From Nematopogon swammerdamellus (Eukaryota > Arthropoda > Insecta > Lepidoptera > Adelidae), in NCBI GenBank assembly GCA_946902875.1, contig OX336336.1, positions 480,045 through 544,044 on the forward strand: a stretch of 64,000 nt of DNA, in the 5' to 3' direction. Below are positions 1-11,900 of the stretch, piece after piece. The notes under the pieces were generated by a model. It was not told the origin of the DNA and made no database searches. It saw nothing but the letters and a program-made list of their open reading frames with translations. The translations under genes and the position numbers were made by a program. The stretch's first letter is position 1. The number at the start of each line of letters is the position of its first letter.

Positions 1-10
1 AGTGTTCTAG

Positions 11-170
11 TTACGTCAGGAGCACTGAGTTGACAATACGCTCCATAACCCTACTCAAGAGTGAGGTTATCGAAATAGGGCGATAGTTCGATCGGTTCGA
101 TGGGTCCGCCTTTGAACCGGAGGAATAAGAGCGTTTCAATAGGTGGATGAGGACTGCGCCAATTCCAGAG
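11..170 (-). pseudogene. non-LTR retrotransposon reverse transcriptase remnant
   Basis: Read on the minus strand, this stretch gives a reverse-transcriptase segment with the pattern SNYRPISITSLLSRVMERIV, the conserved motif that follows the first RT block in jockey-like LINEs. Only about 50 residues are recognisable. The frame opens upstream into unrelated sequence, so this is a truncated fossil that also runs off the window edge. The clade (jockey-like) is inferred from the motif alone. Confidence 0.6.
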
Positions 171-175
171 CACAA

Positions 176-1129
176 TTTTTCAAGACACTTTACTCGTCGA
201 AATATCCAACTCACATAGTATTTTATAAACAAATCTGGGGTGGAACCTAATATTTGCCATCGTACGCTTGCAACAGATAGGGTAATGAAGGGGGGTTGGC
301 GCCCTGTTTTCCTGTCGACGGCCACCAGTGTAGGAAACGGTTGCTCCAACTGTCGCTGTCTCTTTGGCTGACGTGCCCAGCCCACTGCCACTTGATCTTC
401 GCCACCCTGTGTCCAATATCGACTACTTTGGCGAGTCGGCGGATTGCCTCGTTATTTTTATTATATTTATTTTTTTATTATGGCTCGCTCCATTGCTTGC
501 TGGGCAACTTTCAACCTTTGAACAATAGCGACCGTCCAACCGAGTCTATGTGTTACACCCGTACGCCATAACCGTCATAATAATAAGGTAGAAAGTGATT
601 CTTTTCATTCAACAATATTTCTATTTGGGTGCGAAGGAGACACAAATAGTAATTATGTATGGTACGAGTGAGGGAGACAGGCGACCCAGTAGCGTGGGAG
701 CGCGACACAGTGGCCCTGCAGGCTGGTTGCAGACTCGGCTCTCTGTCGAGGGTCAAACTGACTGCTGGCTTGAACAAACAAATATAGCCTCTCAATCTTG
801 CTTACACTCTTATTGCACTGTTGCGGAGCGGTTAGGTTAGGTTAGTTTGCAAGAACCGATTTTTTCAGAAAATTCTGTAACTTGGAAATAAATGAATGCG
901 GTCTGCAGGAAAAGCGGTGTCGGGCGCAGATTTCATTCACACCACACGAATAATATTCACAGTGGTTGCTTTCATAGTGGTTGGTTACAGTTTCACTTCA
1001 ATAATTACCTACCTAACCTAGGCAAAAAGCATGCGCCTTGGTTAGAGATAAGCCCTAAGCACTGGTTTTAGCCGCTGCCGTGTGTCAGGGCGTGTGTGTG
1101 CATGGTGTTGATAAGTGAATGTGTTGCAG
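176..1129. other. upstream region of the cdc7-like exons, no gene recognised
   Basis: No convincing coding exon is seen here. Short open frames exist (for example 595-840) but have no recognisable motif. The first coding exon of the kinase, with its start codon, should lie here or beyond the window edge and could not be identified. A triple TTAGG run, the insect telomere unit, sits at 830-845 and may be chance. Confidence 0.4.
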
Positions 1130-1355
1130 GGCAGCATGTGGAGGAGCTGGTGCGGAGACTGCCGGCGCTCGACCGGACCTTCTCTCTGCATCGGAAGATC
1201 GGCGAAGGTGCATTCAGTTCAGTGTGGCTCGGCTCGCTGAAGCGAGAGAAGCATTTGCGTGAATCGGAGCGACGCTGGTACGCCATCAAGCACCTCGTGC
1301 CCACCGCCCACCCGTCGCGCGTCGAGCAGGAGCTGCGCTGTCTGCGGGACATGGG
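1130..1355 (+). CDS. cdc7: cdc7-like exon with N-lobe
   Basis: Acceptor TTGCAG, donor GTGAGT. Encodes EELVRRLPALDRTF followed by the glycine-rich loop and the lysine strand AIKHLVPTAHPSRVEQEL. Starts with two bases completing a codon from an unseen upstream exon and ends after two bases of a Gly codon. Confidence 0.9.
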
Positions 1356-4300
1356 GTGAGTGTCGTTCCACACTCACGTCACCTCGTGCCTACCGCCCAC
1401 CCGTCGCACGTGGAGCAGGGGCTGTTCCGCGTCCGCTCACCAGTATGATGTGTGTGTGTGCACAGAGGACGAGACAACATCGTCGCAGTGGAGCTGTGCC
1501 TGCGACACCTGGACACGGTCGTCTTCGTCATGCCGTACATTCCACATTCCAGGTTCTCTGTGAGTTGATGTAAACCCACTTTCCTAATGCATTAGTCCCA
1601 CATATTCCACTAATAAGTAAATCTCTTTTTAGGGTTCCGTATCCGGTACGGGACCCTATTACTAAGCCTACGCCGTCTGTCCGTCCGTCCGTCCGTCTGT
1701 CCGTCCGTCTGTCTGTCCGTCCGTCTGTCTGTCCGAGGGCTGTATCTCTTAAACCGTAATAGATAGCCCGTTGAAATTTTCACAGAATATGTGTTATTAT
1801 GGCCGATATAACAACAAATAATAAAAATAAGAAAAAGTAAAAAATTCACGGAGTTTCCCATAGAAGAAACCAAAAAGTCTACCGAATAGATTATGAAGCA
1901 TTTTAACTAATCATGACATTTAACTAATATGAAGCATTTCATAACACGCCATCTAGTAGATGGCGTGAGTGGCGCTAGCCATGACATGGCGATACGGAAC
2001 CCTCGGTGCGCGAGTTCGACTCGCACTTGGCCGGTTTTATTATTATTTCTTTTATTTTTTCACTTACTAGGTTTTGGTTCACATAGTACTTTCGTAGGGC
2101 TAATCTGCGATTTAAACAAAAGCAGCGTTTGGCCCGGCGCGGCGGCGTGAAGTACCGTCGCACCTTATTGAGTACGTCTAGCTTTTTAGAAGCCAGCTTG
2201 GTTTGCTCTCGGGATGCGGTGTTGCAGCCGGCACGGCAGCAGTAACAGTTAGGTTGGTACATAGTGGAGTGTGATGTGCGCGCGGCAGGAGTACGCGCGG
2301 CGGATGGACGGCGCGGAGACGCGGCGCTACATGCGCGCGCTGCTGCAGGCGCTGCGCGCCGTGCACCGCCACGGCGTCATCCACCGCGACATCAAGCCGA
2401 GCAACTTCCTCTACGACCGTACGCACCGAAGGTCAGCTACCCTACATTATTCGTGATGTAAGTGTTGGAGTGATGATATATTTATGTCCCTAATCAATTA
2501 ACTTGAGTCTCGGGAATGTGGGAGCTAAAGCAAACGCAACGTTTTGGTTAACACCCTTCCCTCCTAATCTTACTAGGTGGTAGGGTTTACCCCGCCCGGG
2601 TTGGTACCACCGCACTGAATGAAACGTCAGTTGAAATGGCTATGTAAATAGTTTGTGTTTTCCGACCAGTTCAGTGTAGTCGGATCGATCAAAGGGGGAA
2701 GCACTGACATGGCACCTAGTTCACCCGGTGTTATGGGCTGACATCACGGACATTGTAGGTGATTTAGCCAACAGTGTCAGTTTTCATAAAAAAAAAAAAA
2801 TTCCACAGGTGCCTGGGGGAAAGTGCCTCACCTTGGTGAGCTAGGTGCCATGTCAGTGCTTCCCTTTGATCGTGCCGGCTACCACGAACTGGAGGGAAAA
2901 CACAAACTATTTTACTCGTATATAGCCGTTTCGAACGACCTTTCGGTGCAGACTTTTTAAGTGCGGTGCGGTGGTAGCAACACTGGCGGGTTAAACCCTA
3001 CCACCTAGTAAGGTAAGAAGGGAAGGAGCCTACACAGTTTTACGTCGAATCTGAACCACGGTCAGCCCACAAACAGTCAAACGGTCACCCATCCAAGTTC
3101 AGTTAAGCAAAATCTTCCAAATCTGGAATCCTTATTTTGCCAAGGACATATTTACTAGAAAGAAGCGCGACAAAATTTCCAAAAACTGTAAGAAAAATAC
3201 CATATGAACAAAGAATAAACATCCTCAACCTAACAACGCTGGAGCAACGAAGACATAGAGGAGAGCGGCGGGTGGCCGAGTGGTTTGGGCATTGGCTTCT
3301 CATGCGAGAGGGCCGAGGTTCGAATCCGGTCGGCGTGTACCAATTAGTTTTTTCTGACAAAAAAATCTACGTGTATACATCTACCTACATCTGGTGCTTC
3401 ACCGTTCAGAACCAGTGTAAAACTGTAGTCCCTTCCCTTGCCCCTTACTAGGTGGTAGGCTCAAATTGTAGCCGACTGGGTTGGTACCACCGTACTGGAT
3501 GTAAGATGGCCGCATAGCAGCCTCGGTTGTGTTCTCCTCTAGTCTAGTATAGCCAGCAATCCAGGGAAGTCTCCGGTATGGCGCCTACCTTCTCGGAGGT
3601 GATATTGGCTGGTCGGAACATGCGCTCTGGCCCCTCCGACTTAGCCACCCATACCGGATTATATAAAAAAAAAAAAAGGAGATCTCATAGAGACACAAAA
3701 TACTAAAGCGACACTATGACTGCCCAGAGCTGGAAAGCATGTTTGTGTTAAATTCATATCACCTAAGAGGTCACAGCTTGAAAGCCCACAAAGGGGCCCG
3801 CACGACAATTTTTTAAACCAGCGCCGCGTCATCCACATAATTGGTGATCCCAAGCTCACGGAGGGACTTGAATCATTGCAACACAGGCGAACAATTGGTT
3901 CCCTTAGCCTGTTTTATAGGTATTACCATTGCCGATGTTCCGAAGAACTGGCTTCCCTCATCCCTCCTGCCCCGATCCGTATTCGTCACACCCGCCGGAC
4001 TCGCTCGCAACATTCATATGTTGTTGACACACAACTTGTGAGAATGCATCACTTTTCGAAATCGTTCCTATGTCGTACGGTGAAAATATGGAACGGTCTT
4101 CCGGAGAGTGTGTTCCCCACCACCTATAACCTGGGAATCATCAAAAGGCGTGTTAATAAATTAGACAACGACCTCTTTGTCCGCCTTGTAGCCGGCATGG
4201 CGCCTCTCTGAGCGTGGTTTCGCGAGGAGTGGTGTTATTGGATGTGTCTTAATCGTCCTTTATTGAAGTTATGAATGAGGTAATGTTGTGTGCGTTGCAG

Positions 4301-7300
4301 ATACATGCTGGTGGACTTTGGTCTGGCGCAGCAGGTGGCTCACATCACTCGCAAGTACTCGCGCAAGCGCACCGCGCAGGTAGGTAACTATCCACCCACC
4401 GAGAACGAGAGATTAGCTATTGAACTTTCTACCACTTGTGTGCCTGTTCAAATATTGTTACAATACACTCTTCCACTCACTACACTGTAACAAGTATCAC
4501 GTAGTCTTGGCAACTGAGTGAGTGAACGATCCATCCAACAGAGTCGCTTCACTTTACTGAACTGAGTGAGTCATACCATACAACAAACGTTTTGAATTTT
4601 TCTATACAAAACGGCTATTTCCTTACCTTTAATAAAATCCAACGTCTGCTTTCTGTATGTATGTCTGTCTGTCCGCTTATTACTCGAGAACCACTGAACC
4701 GATTTTAAGAAAAAACAAATATACGGATAGCTTGATTCTTCCCATCAACTATAGGCTACTTACTATCACACTAAATGGCTTATGAGGTTAGCAGTGACGT
4801 GAAATATGAGAGCGGGCGGAGCCGCGGGCACAGCTAGTCATAGGTAAGCACGTAATCGTAATGTGCTTGATGTGTTGAGCCTCTGCGCAGATACTTGTGT
4901 CATCTGCATGTCGTCGCCTTGCACCGGGTTGCAATGAAGTGTCGAGCGCAGTTCCCGGGCTGCCTACTGCTCACTACGGCGGCGCGTCGGTTATCAGCAC
5001 CAAAATGTCGACAGTAAAATACGCAAAAACAATTATTTAAGTTGATAAATGTGTAGAATAAATGTCAGAGTACTAGTGTATTATATAATACTAGCTTTTG
5101 CTCGCGGCTTCGCTCGCGTCAAATTCGTATTTAATAAAAAGAAGAAAGTACATAAGTAAGCCCGCTGCCGTACCTTTATTTCGGCGCGCGGAACAATTCG
5201 GTTTGTATGAGAGCCAGATCGTAGCGTAAACGGAACTGAATTTTATTTAGCCTATCCTTTGCCCCGTATAATCAAATGTGCTTGTACTAAGTTTCATCGA
5301 ATTCGGATGATCGGTTTAAAAGTTATGGAGGAACATACATACATACAGAAAAGATTTCTAAAAATCGTCAAATTAGTTTAAGTGTCATACATAGAGTGTA
5401 CACACGCAGTAGGTATATTATAAAACAAAGTAACTTACTCCATGGCCATCCCTTACAGATTTATTATTAGTATTGATGATGTTGATTGAGTGAGTTGTAT
5501 GTATGTGTACAGACGGAGGGCTGGTGCGCGCCGCGAGCGAAGCGCGCTGCGGCGGCGGCGCCGGCGGCGGCCGCGTCGCCTCTCCAGCGGCTGCAGCTCG
5601 ACCACCCCAGGCTGCTGCAGCGTCAGGTCAGGTCACTCCTTATTCCTCCTCTAACTCTGCCTAATTCCACATTCATATTGCCAATTCATTAACTAATATA
5701 GGTACAAGTGTTGTGTCGTTTGTTTATAGACAAGCAGCGAGGATGTCTGTGCCCAGAGCTTAGTAGTTAGTAGTTAGTAGTAGTTACATAACGGAAGATC
5801 AGACTCCGTCAATAACACCAGTCCATGTGAGAGCATGCTCCGACAGGTTATATGGTATCTATAAGGCTGACAAAAAGTTTGTTGTCTAATTTATTAACAC
5901 TCCTTTTGTAAACTATCTGGCTCCAGTAAGTACTTGTTTTCAAAATAAGTCCCAATTTATCTATCCCTGTGCATATTATAATGGCGTCTAAGGTAAAGTG
6001 AAAGTATAAGCACAAGATGTCGTGCTGAAGGGCGACAGGTTAGCCACCTCTCACCTTACCATTGTCCTTCCACTGAATCATGCAGTGGGTAAGACTGAAA
6101 AACGGAAATTTAATAGATAAACAAAATCGCTCACATGTAGAGTGTTGTACCGCTGACTGGGTGGCTGGCTGCACTGCGGGCGGGGTTGTGCTATGTGAAC
6201 ACGTCGTGTCGGGGTCGGTGCAGGCGGGTGAGGCGGCGGCGGGTGTGGGGGCGGCGGGGGTGGGAGGCGGGCGGTGCGCGTGCGCGGGGCGCGGCGCGGT
6301 GTGCACGCGCTGCCTGGCGCGGCCGGCCGCGCGCGCGCCGCGCGCCGGCACGCAGGGCTTCCGCCCGCCGGAGGTGCTACTCAAGTACCAGCACCAGACT
6401 ACAGGTATGCAGTTACCTACTACCCCACACACACACACACACACACACCCTTGTTTGCTCAGTCCCGAAAGCGAGGCGGTCTGTGTTTAGTTGTTGAGAA
6501 GCACGAAAACGAGGCCTTAGTGATACAACGGTATTTCACAATGTTTTGTGTCTCTATGTGATGTAACTTGAATATAGGTATACGACAATCTTTCCCGTTT
6601 CTCGATAGATGGCGTATTGCATGAGATATTGCAATTTTCAGAAAAGTGCTAACACACCCGAATCCGAGGCGTGCACGAAAGCGAGGCTGGAGCCTCGCTT
6701 TCGTCATTTTCAACAGATTTAGAGTGTGTATGAGAATTTTTTTAAAACGCCTCGCTTTCGGTATTTTATTTTACCTGAATCCGAGGCGGTCTCACTTTCG
6801 TATATTGAATCGCATGTGTGTATTACCCACCTCGGATTTGGAGTGTATGAAATTATTATTTTTAGTTATCTGTTTACTATTTTTGTTTTGTTGTCGTTCT
6901 TGGGATATGGTCTCGCTTTTATATCTATATTTTATATTAATAAAACTATACGCCCGCCTCAATCATCATCGCCCAGCCTAAACCGCAAGACCTAGAAAGC
7001 TGAAATTTAGAACACAGGTTTATTTTACATCTCAGGATTTTTGGATTTTCAGATTTTAAGGGATGGAAATGAGGGATGAAATTTTTTATGGGAGTATCGA
7101 TTTTTTTAAAGGTAGGAACTTGAAAATTTTCATTGTAGCTACTCTTCATAAACAAATGATAACGTGTTTTAGCGTTTTTGAATTTTCAGATTTAAGGGGT
7201 GGAAATGGGGGATGAAAATTTGTATGGGAGTATCGATTTTTTTAAAGGCAGTAACTTGAAAATTTTAATTTTAGCTACTCTTCATAAACAAATAATGACG

Positions 7301-8926
7301 TATTTCAGGGTTTTTGAATTTTCAGATTTTAAGGGGTGGAAATCGGCGATGAAATTTTTTATGGAAGCATAAATTTTTTTATAGATAGCAACTTGAAAAT
7401 TTTAATTGTTTACTTATCACAAATAAGTAATGATGTGTTTCAGCGTTTTTGGATTTCAGATTTTAAGGGATGGAAATGGGGGATGAAAGTTTTTATGGAA
7501 GTATAAATTTGTTTATAGATAGGAACTTGAAAATTTTAATTGTAGTTACTTATAAATAAATAATGATGTGTTTCAGGGTTTTTGGATTTCAGATTTTAAG
7601 GGATGGAAATGGGGGATGAAATTTTTTATGGGAGTATCGATTTTTTTAAAGGTAGGAACTTGAAAATTTTAATTGTAGCTACTCTTCATAAACAAATGAT
7701 GACGGGTTTCAGGGTTTTTGGATTTTCAGATTTTAAGCGGTGGAAATCGGGGATGAAATTTTTTATGGAAGTATAAATTTTTTTATACATAGGAACTTGA
7801 AAATTTTAATTGTAGCTACTTATCATAAATAAATAATGACGTGTTTCAGGGTTTTTGGATTTCAGATTTTAAGGGATGGAAATCGGGGATGATTTTTTTT
7901 ATGGAAAAGTAATTTTTTTATAGATAGTAACTTGAAAATTTTAATAATAGCTACTTATCATAAATAAATAATGACGTGTTTCGGGGTTTCTGGATTTTCA
8001 GATTTCAAGGGATGGAAATGGGGGATGAAAATTTTCATGGGAGTTTAGATTTTTTTAAAGGTAGGAACTTGAAATTTTAACTGTAGCTACTCTTCATAAA
8101 CAAATGATGACGTGTTTCAGGGTTTTTGAATTTTCAGATTTTAAGGGGTGGAAATGGGGGATGAAAAATTGTATGGGAGTATCGTTTTTTTTAAAGGCAG
8201 GAACTTGAAAATTTTAATTTTAGCTACTCTTCATAAACAAATAATAACGTATTTCAGGGTTTTTAGATTTTCAGATTTTTAGGGGTGGAAATCGGGGATG
8301 AAAGTTTTTATGAAAGTATAATTTTTTTTATAGAAAGGAATTTGAAAATTTGAATTGAAGCTACTCATCATAAATAAATACCGCCTCTCTGTGGGGCGAC
8401 ACCCGGGCGACTGACGGACTGCTTGACTCATTCAATGAATCCGCGGAAGGAAGGAAGGGATGGAGCGGGTCCGGGGTCGGTGGCGCGTGCGCTCCCCACA
8501 CACATATTTACAAGGTAACAATAATAATGAAAAGGTCTCAGATTCGGTAATTATAGCATAGATTAGGATACACACTAAACACACTTACACACACATTACA
8601 CACTAAAAAAGCGAGGCGGTCTCGGATTCGTGTCCGATGGATACACACTTGCGACTGCAGCGCCACCTATGGCATACACACTGGAACTACGTATTTTTAG
8701 ACATTTTCATACACACTTACACAACCTGCCAAAACTACCAAAAACGAGGCGTAAAATTTGATCTGCTCTGATTGGTCCGTCAAATATACGTTTTCTGACC
8801 AATCAGGGGTCGCTGATTTCAAATCTGCCATTAGAATTTTCCTGTCAAATCCGAGGCGGTCTCGCTTTTGACGGCGCCTCGGTTTCGTTAGTGTGGACGG
8901 ACGAAACGCCTCGTTTTAGGGAGTGG

Positions 8927-8966
<40 letters not shown>

Positions 8967-11900
8967 CGAGCTGAGCGATGCCCAGCCAGCGCGCTAGCTG
9001 CGTCGCCCCTCTCAATCTAGATGCTAATTCGCCGTGCAAGATGAGCCCTAGCACGTGGCTCATTCATTATAGTTAAATGCTTATACATATAATTCTTCTG
9101 TACGTGTGTTTGTCACCTAACTCCGCCTGAACGGCTGGACCGATTTGGATGACATTTTGTGTGTATATTTGAGTGGGTCCCTGGATGGTTTGAAAATACA
9201 ATTGAACCCGGTAGATGGCGTCGTGATAAATCCACGCGGACGAAGTAGCGGGAACAGCTAGTAATATGTAGTATAAGTATTTAATATAATACATATTATT
9301 ATAAAAGAAATGGAGTTGCCACCACCCTCGGCGGCGAGTGAACCCAGGCTACCGATGGTCGCGTCCCAAAGAGAGTAACTTTTAGACTATGCGCGCCACC
9401 GAGCATACCTACGGGAGTGGCAACCGTCGAGCGCTAATATATAGGAAAATTAGCCGCGTGTTAGAGCATTTGCACTAACATATAGCGCTGCTGCGGGATC
9501 GACCGTCAGTGCGCTCGCGACTTGGGAACGAAGAACACGTATATGTGCACTACGCAAAATGGCAAATTGTGCAGTTCGTGCGTGTCGAAAGAGCTCAAGA
9601 TCATCAGGAATGACAAAAGATGGCGTAACCTTTCATAATTAGGTCATTTTAATGATAATACAATGCTTGAAGCGTGTAAAATACAAAAATTCCGCGAGTT
9701 AGGAGCACGACTGCGCGCCATACCGGGCGCGTACACATGATAGGCAAATTTGACAGACTGGAAAGAAATTTGAAATCAATTATTGTATATGGGTGTTGTT
9801 AGTTTTTTATGGCAATGACATGGATGAATTCAATTTATAATATGTATTGTTATTATTTCTTTAATATTACGTTTTCTATTTTTTATAATTATAAAACAAA
9901 TATACCTATACAAAACTAATATATTGTATATTAGTATTTCATCCATTTATTTACACATTTTTTTTATATTAATTTTACATAATATTTACAAACTTAAAAT
10001 CTAAAATTAATACAAAAACAAATGGAGTTTCCACCACCGGCGGCGGGGCGAGCCCAAGCTACCGATGGTCGGGTCCCAAAGAGAGGAACCTCCGGACGAT
10101 GCGTGCAGTGTCGAGCAGGGCTGCCTTCTGTATCTGGCCCTTGACCCAACCACTCAGCGAGAGCCTCTCAAGGTGGTCGTCGAGGCTCTTCGCTATCAGC
10201 CCATGCGCCGAAACGACTATGGGCACAACGATCGTCGAGTCGACGGGCCACATTTTGGTAACCTCATGCTGCAGATCCAGATATTTTAACATCTTCTCTG
10301 CTTCCTTACTGACGAGGTTACCATCGTGCGGCACGGCGATATCGACGAGCGTTGCGCGCCTTGCCTCCCGGTCTACTATCACAATATCAGGCCTGTTCGC
10401 GAGAATAGTCCTGTCTGTGATAATGGACCGGTCCCAGTAGAGTGTGACATGACCGTTCTCGAGAACTGGCGGTGGATTGTACTTATAGTAAGGCACCTCG
10501 GTACCCACAAGTTTGAACTTTAAGGCAAGTTGCTGGTGGATAATCCTGGCTACTAGGTTGTGTCTATGCAGATACTCGGTGTTGGCAAGCTGCGAACAAC
10601 CGGAAATCACATGTCTGAGGGACTCGCCAGGTTGGTGGCAGGCGCGGCAGATGTCAATGGTGCCGTCCTTCATTATGTGTTTCCTATAGTTGTTCGTCTT
10701 GACAACCTCGTCTTGTATTGCAAAGACAAAACCCTCGGTTTCCCCGAAGAGGTCCCCGAAGCGTAGCCAGTGCACGGAAGCAAGTTGGTCTACATCCGGT
10801 CCCGTGAGAGACCGGAAGTACCTACCGTGCAGCTCCTTGCCTTTCCATACTTCCATGCGGTCCTCAGTGCTCAGTACAACCGGCTTCCGCCAGTTCTCTT
10901 TTCCCATGCTCAGCGGGGTAAGACCTTTATCGCTGGTGACGACATCGCGATGCATCTCACAAACATCAGTCTTTTCCAAAAAGTACTGACGGAGATTGCA
11001 TACCTCGCGGTTGTGCAGGTTCTTGGCATTTAACATACCTCGACCCCCACACTTCCGCGGGATATACAACCTCATGACCGTAGTATATTAGTATTATTAT
11101 TATCAGTGACAGGAATAGGTAGGACTTATTTACCTAAACTTCGAGGAACAGAGTAAAAAATTGGAGACTTCCTTACGACAATATTTTTTTCCGGTTTAAT
11201 AATATTCATGGTGTTATAATTTCGCGATTTAAAAAAAGTGGCCGCCATTTTGAACTTTTTAGTAACTGGACAGATTGCTTTCAAAATCAACATCTGGGTG
11301 TCAGTGTGGACTCTGAATACGAATCTGTAGTCAAATTTAAAAAAAGTAGCCGCCATTTTGAACTTTTTAGTTACTGGACCGATTGCTTTCAAAATCGATA
11401 TCTGGGTGTCTATGTAGGCTCTGAATACGAATCCGTTGTCAAAATTTAAAAAAGTGACCGCCATTTTGAACTTTTTAGTTACTGGACCGATTACTTTCAA
11501 AATCGATATCTGGGTGTCTGTGTGGGCTCTGAATACGAATCTGTAGTCAAAATAAAAAAAAAGTGGCCGCCATTTTGAACTTTTTAGTTACTGGACCGAT
11601 TGCTTTCAAAATCGATATCTGGGTGTATGTGTGGGCTCTGAATACGAATCTGTAGTAAAAATTAAAAAAAGTGGCCGCCATTTTGAACTTTTTAGTTACT
11701 GGACCGATTGCTTTCAAAATCGATATCTGGGTGTCTGTGTGGGCTCTGAATACGAATCTGTAATCAAAATTTAAAAAAAGTGGCCGCCATTTTGAACATT
11801 TTAGTTACTGGACCGATTGCTTTCAAAATCGATATCTGGGTGTATGTGGGGGCTCTGAATACGAATCTGTAGTAAAAATTAAAAAAAAGTGGCCGCCATT

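Noticed and set aside
830..845. Telomeric TTAGG array
   Set aside because: Only three units, inside ordinary sequence upstream of a host gene.
3266..3340. Functional tRNA gene
   Set aside because: A and B boxes are good, but it continues into a SINE body and A-run and recurs elsewhere. The tRNA-like stretches at 36712, 41838 and 54646 lack proper acceptor pairing.
7030..8385. CRISPR-like array
   Set aside because: Whole units repeat with no unique spacers, and the context is eukaryotic. The same holds for the arrays at 11235, 16985 and 18195.
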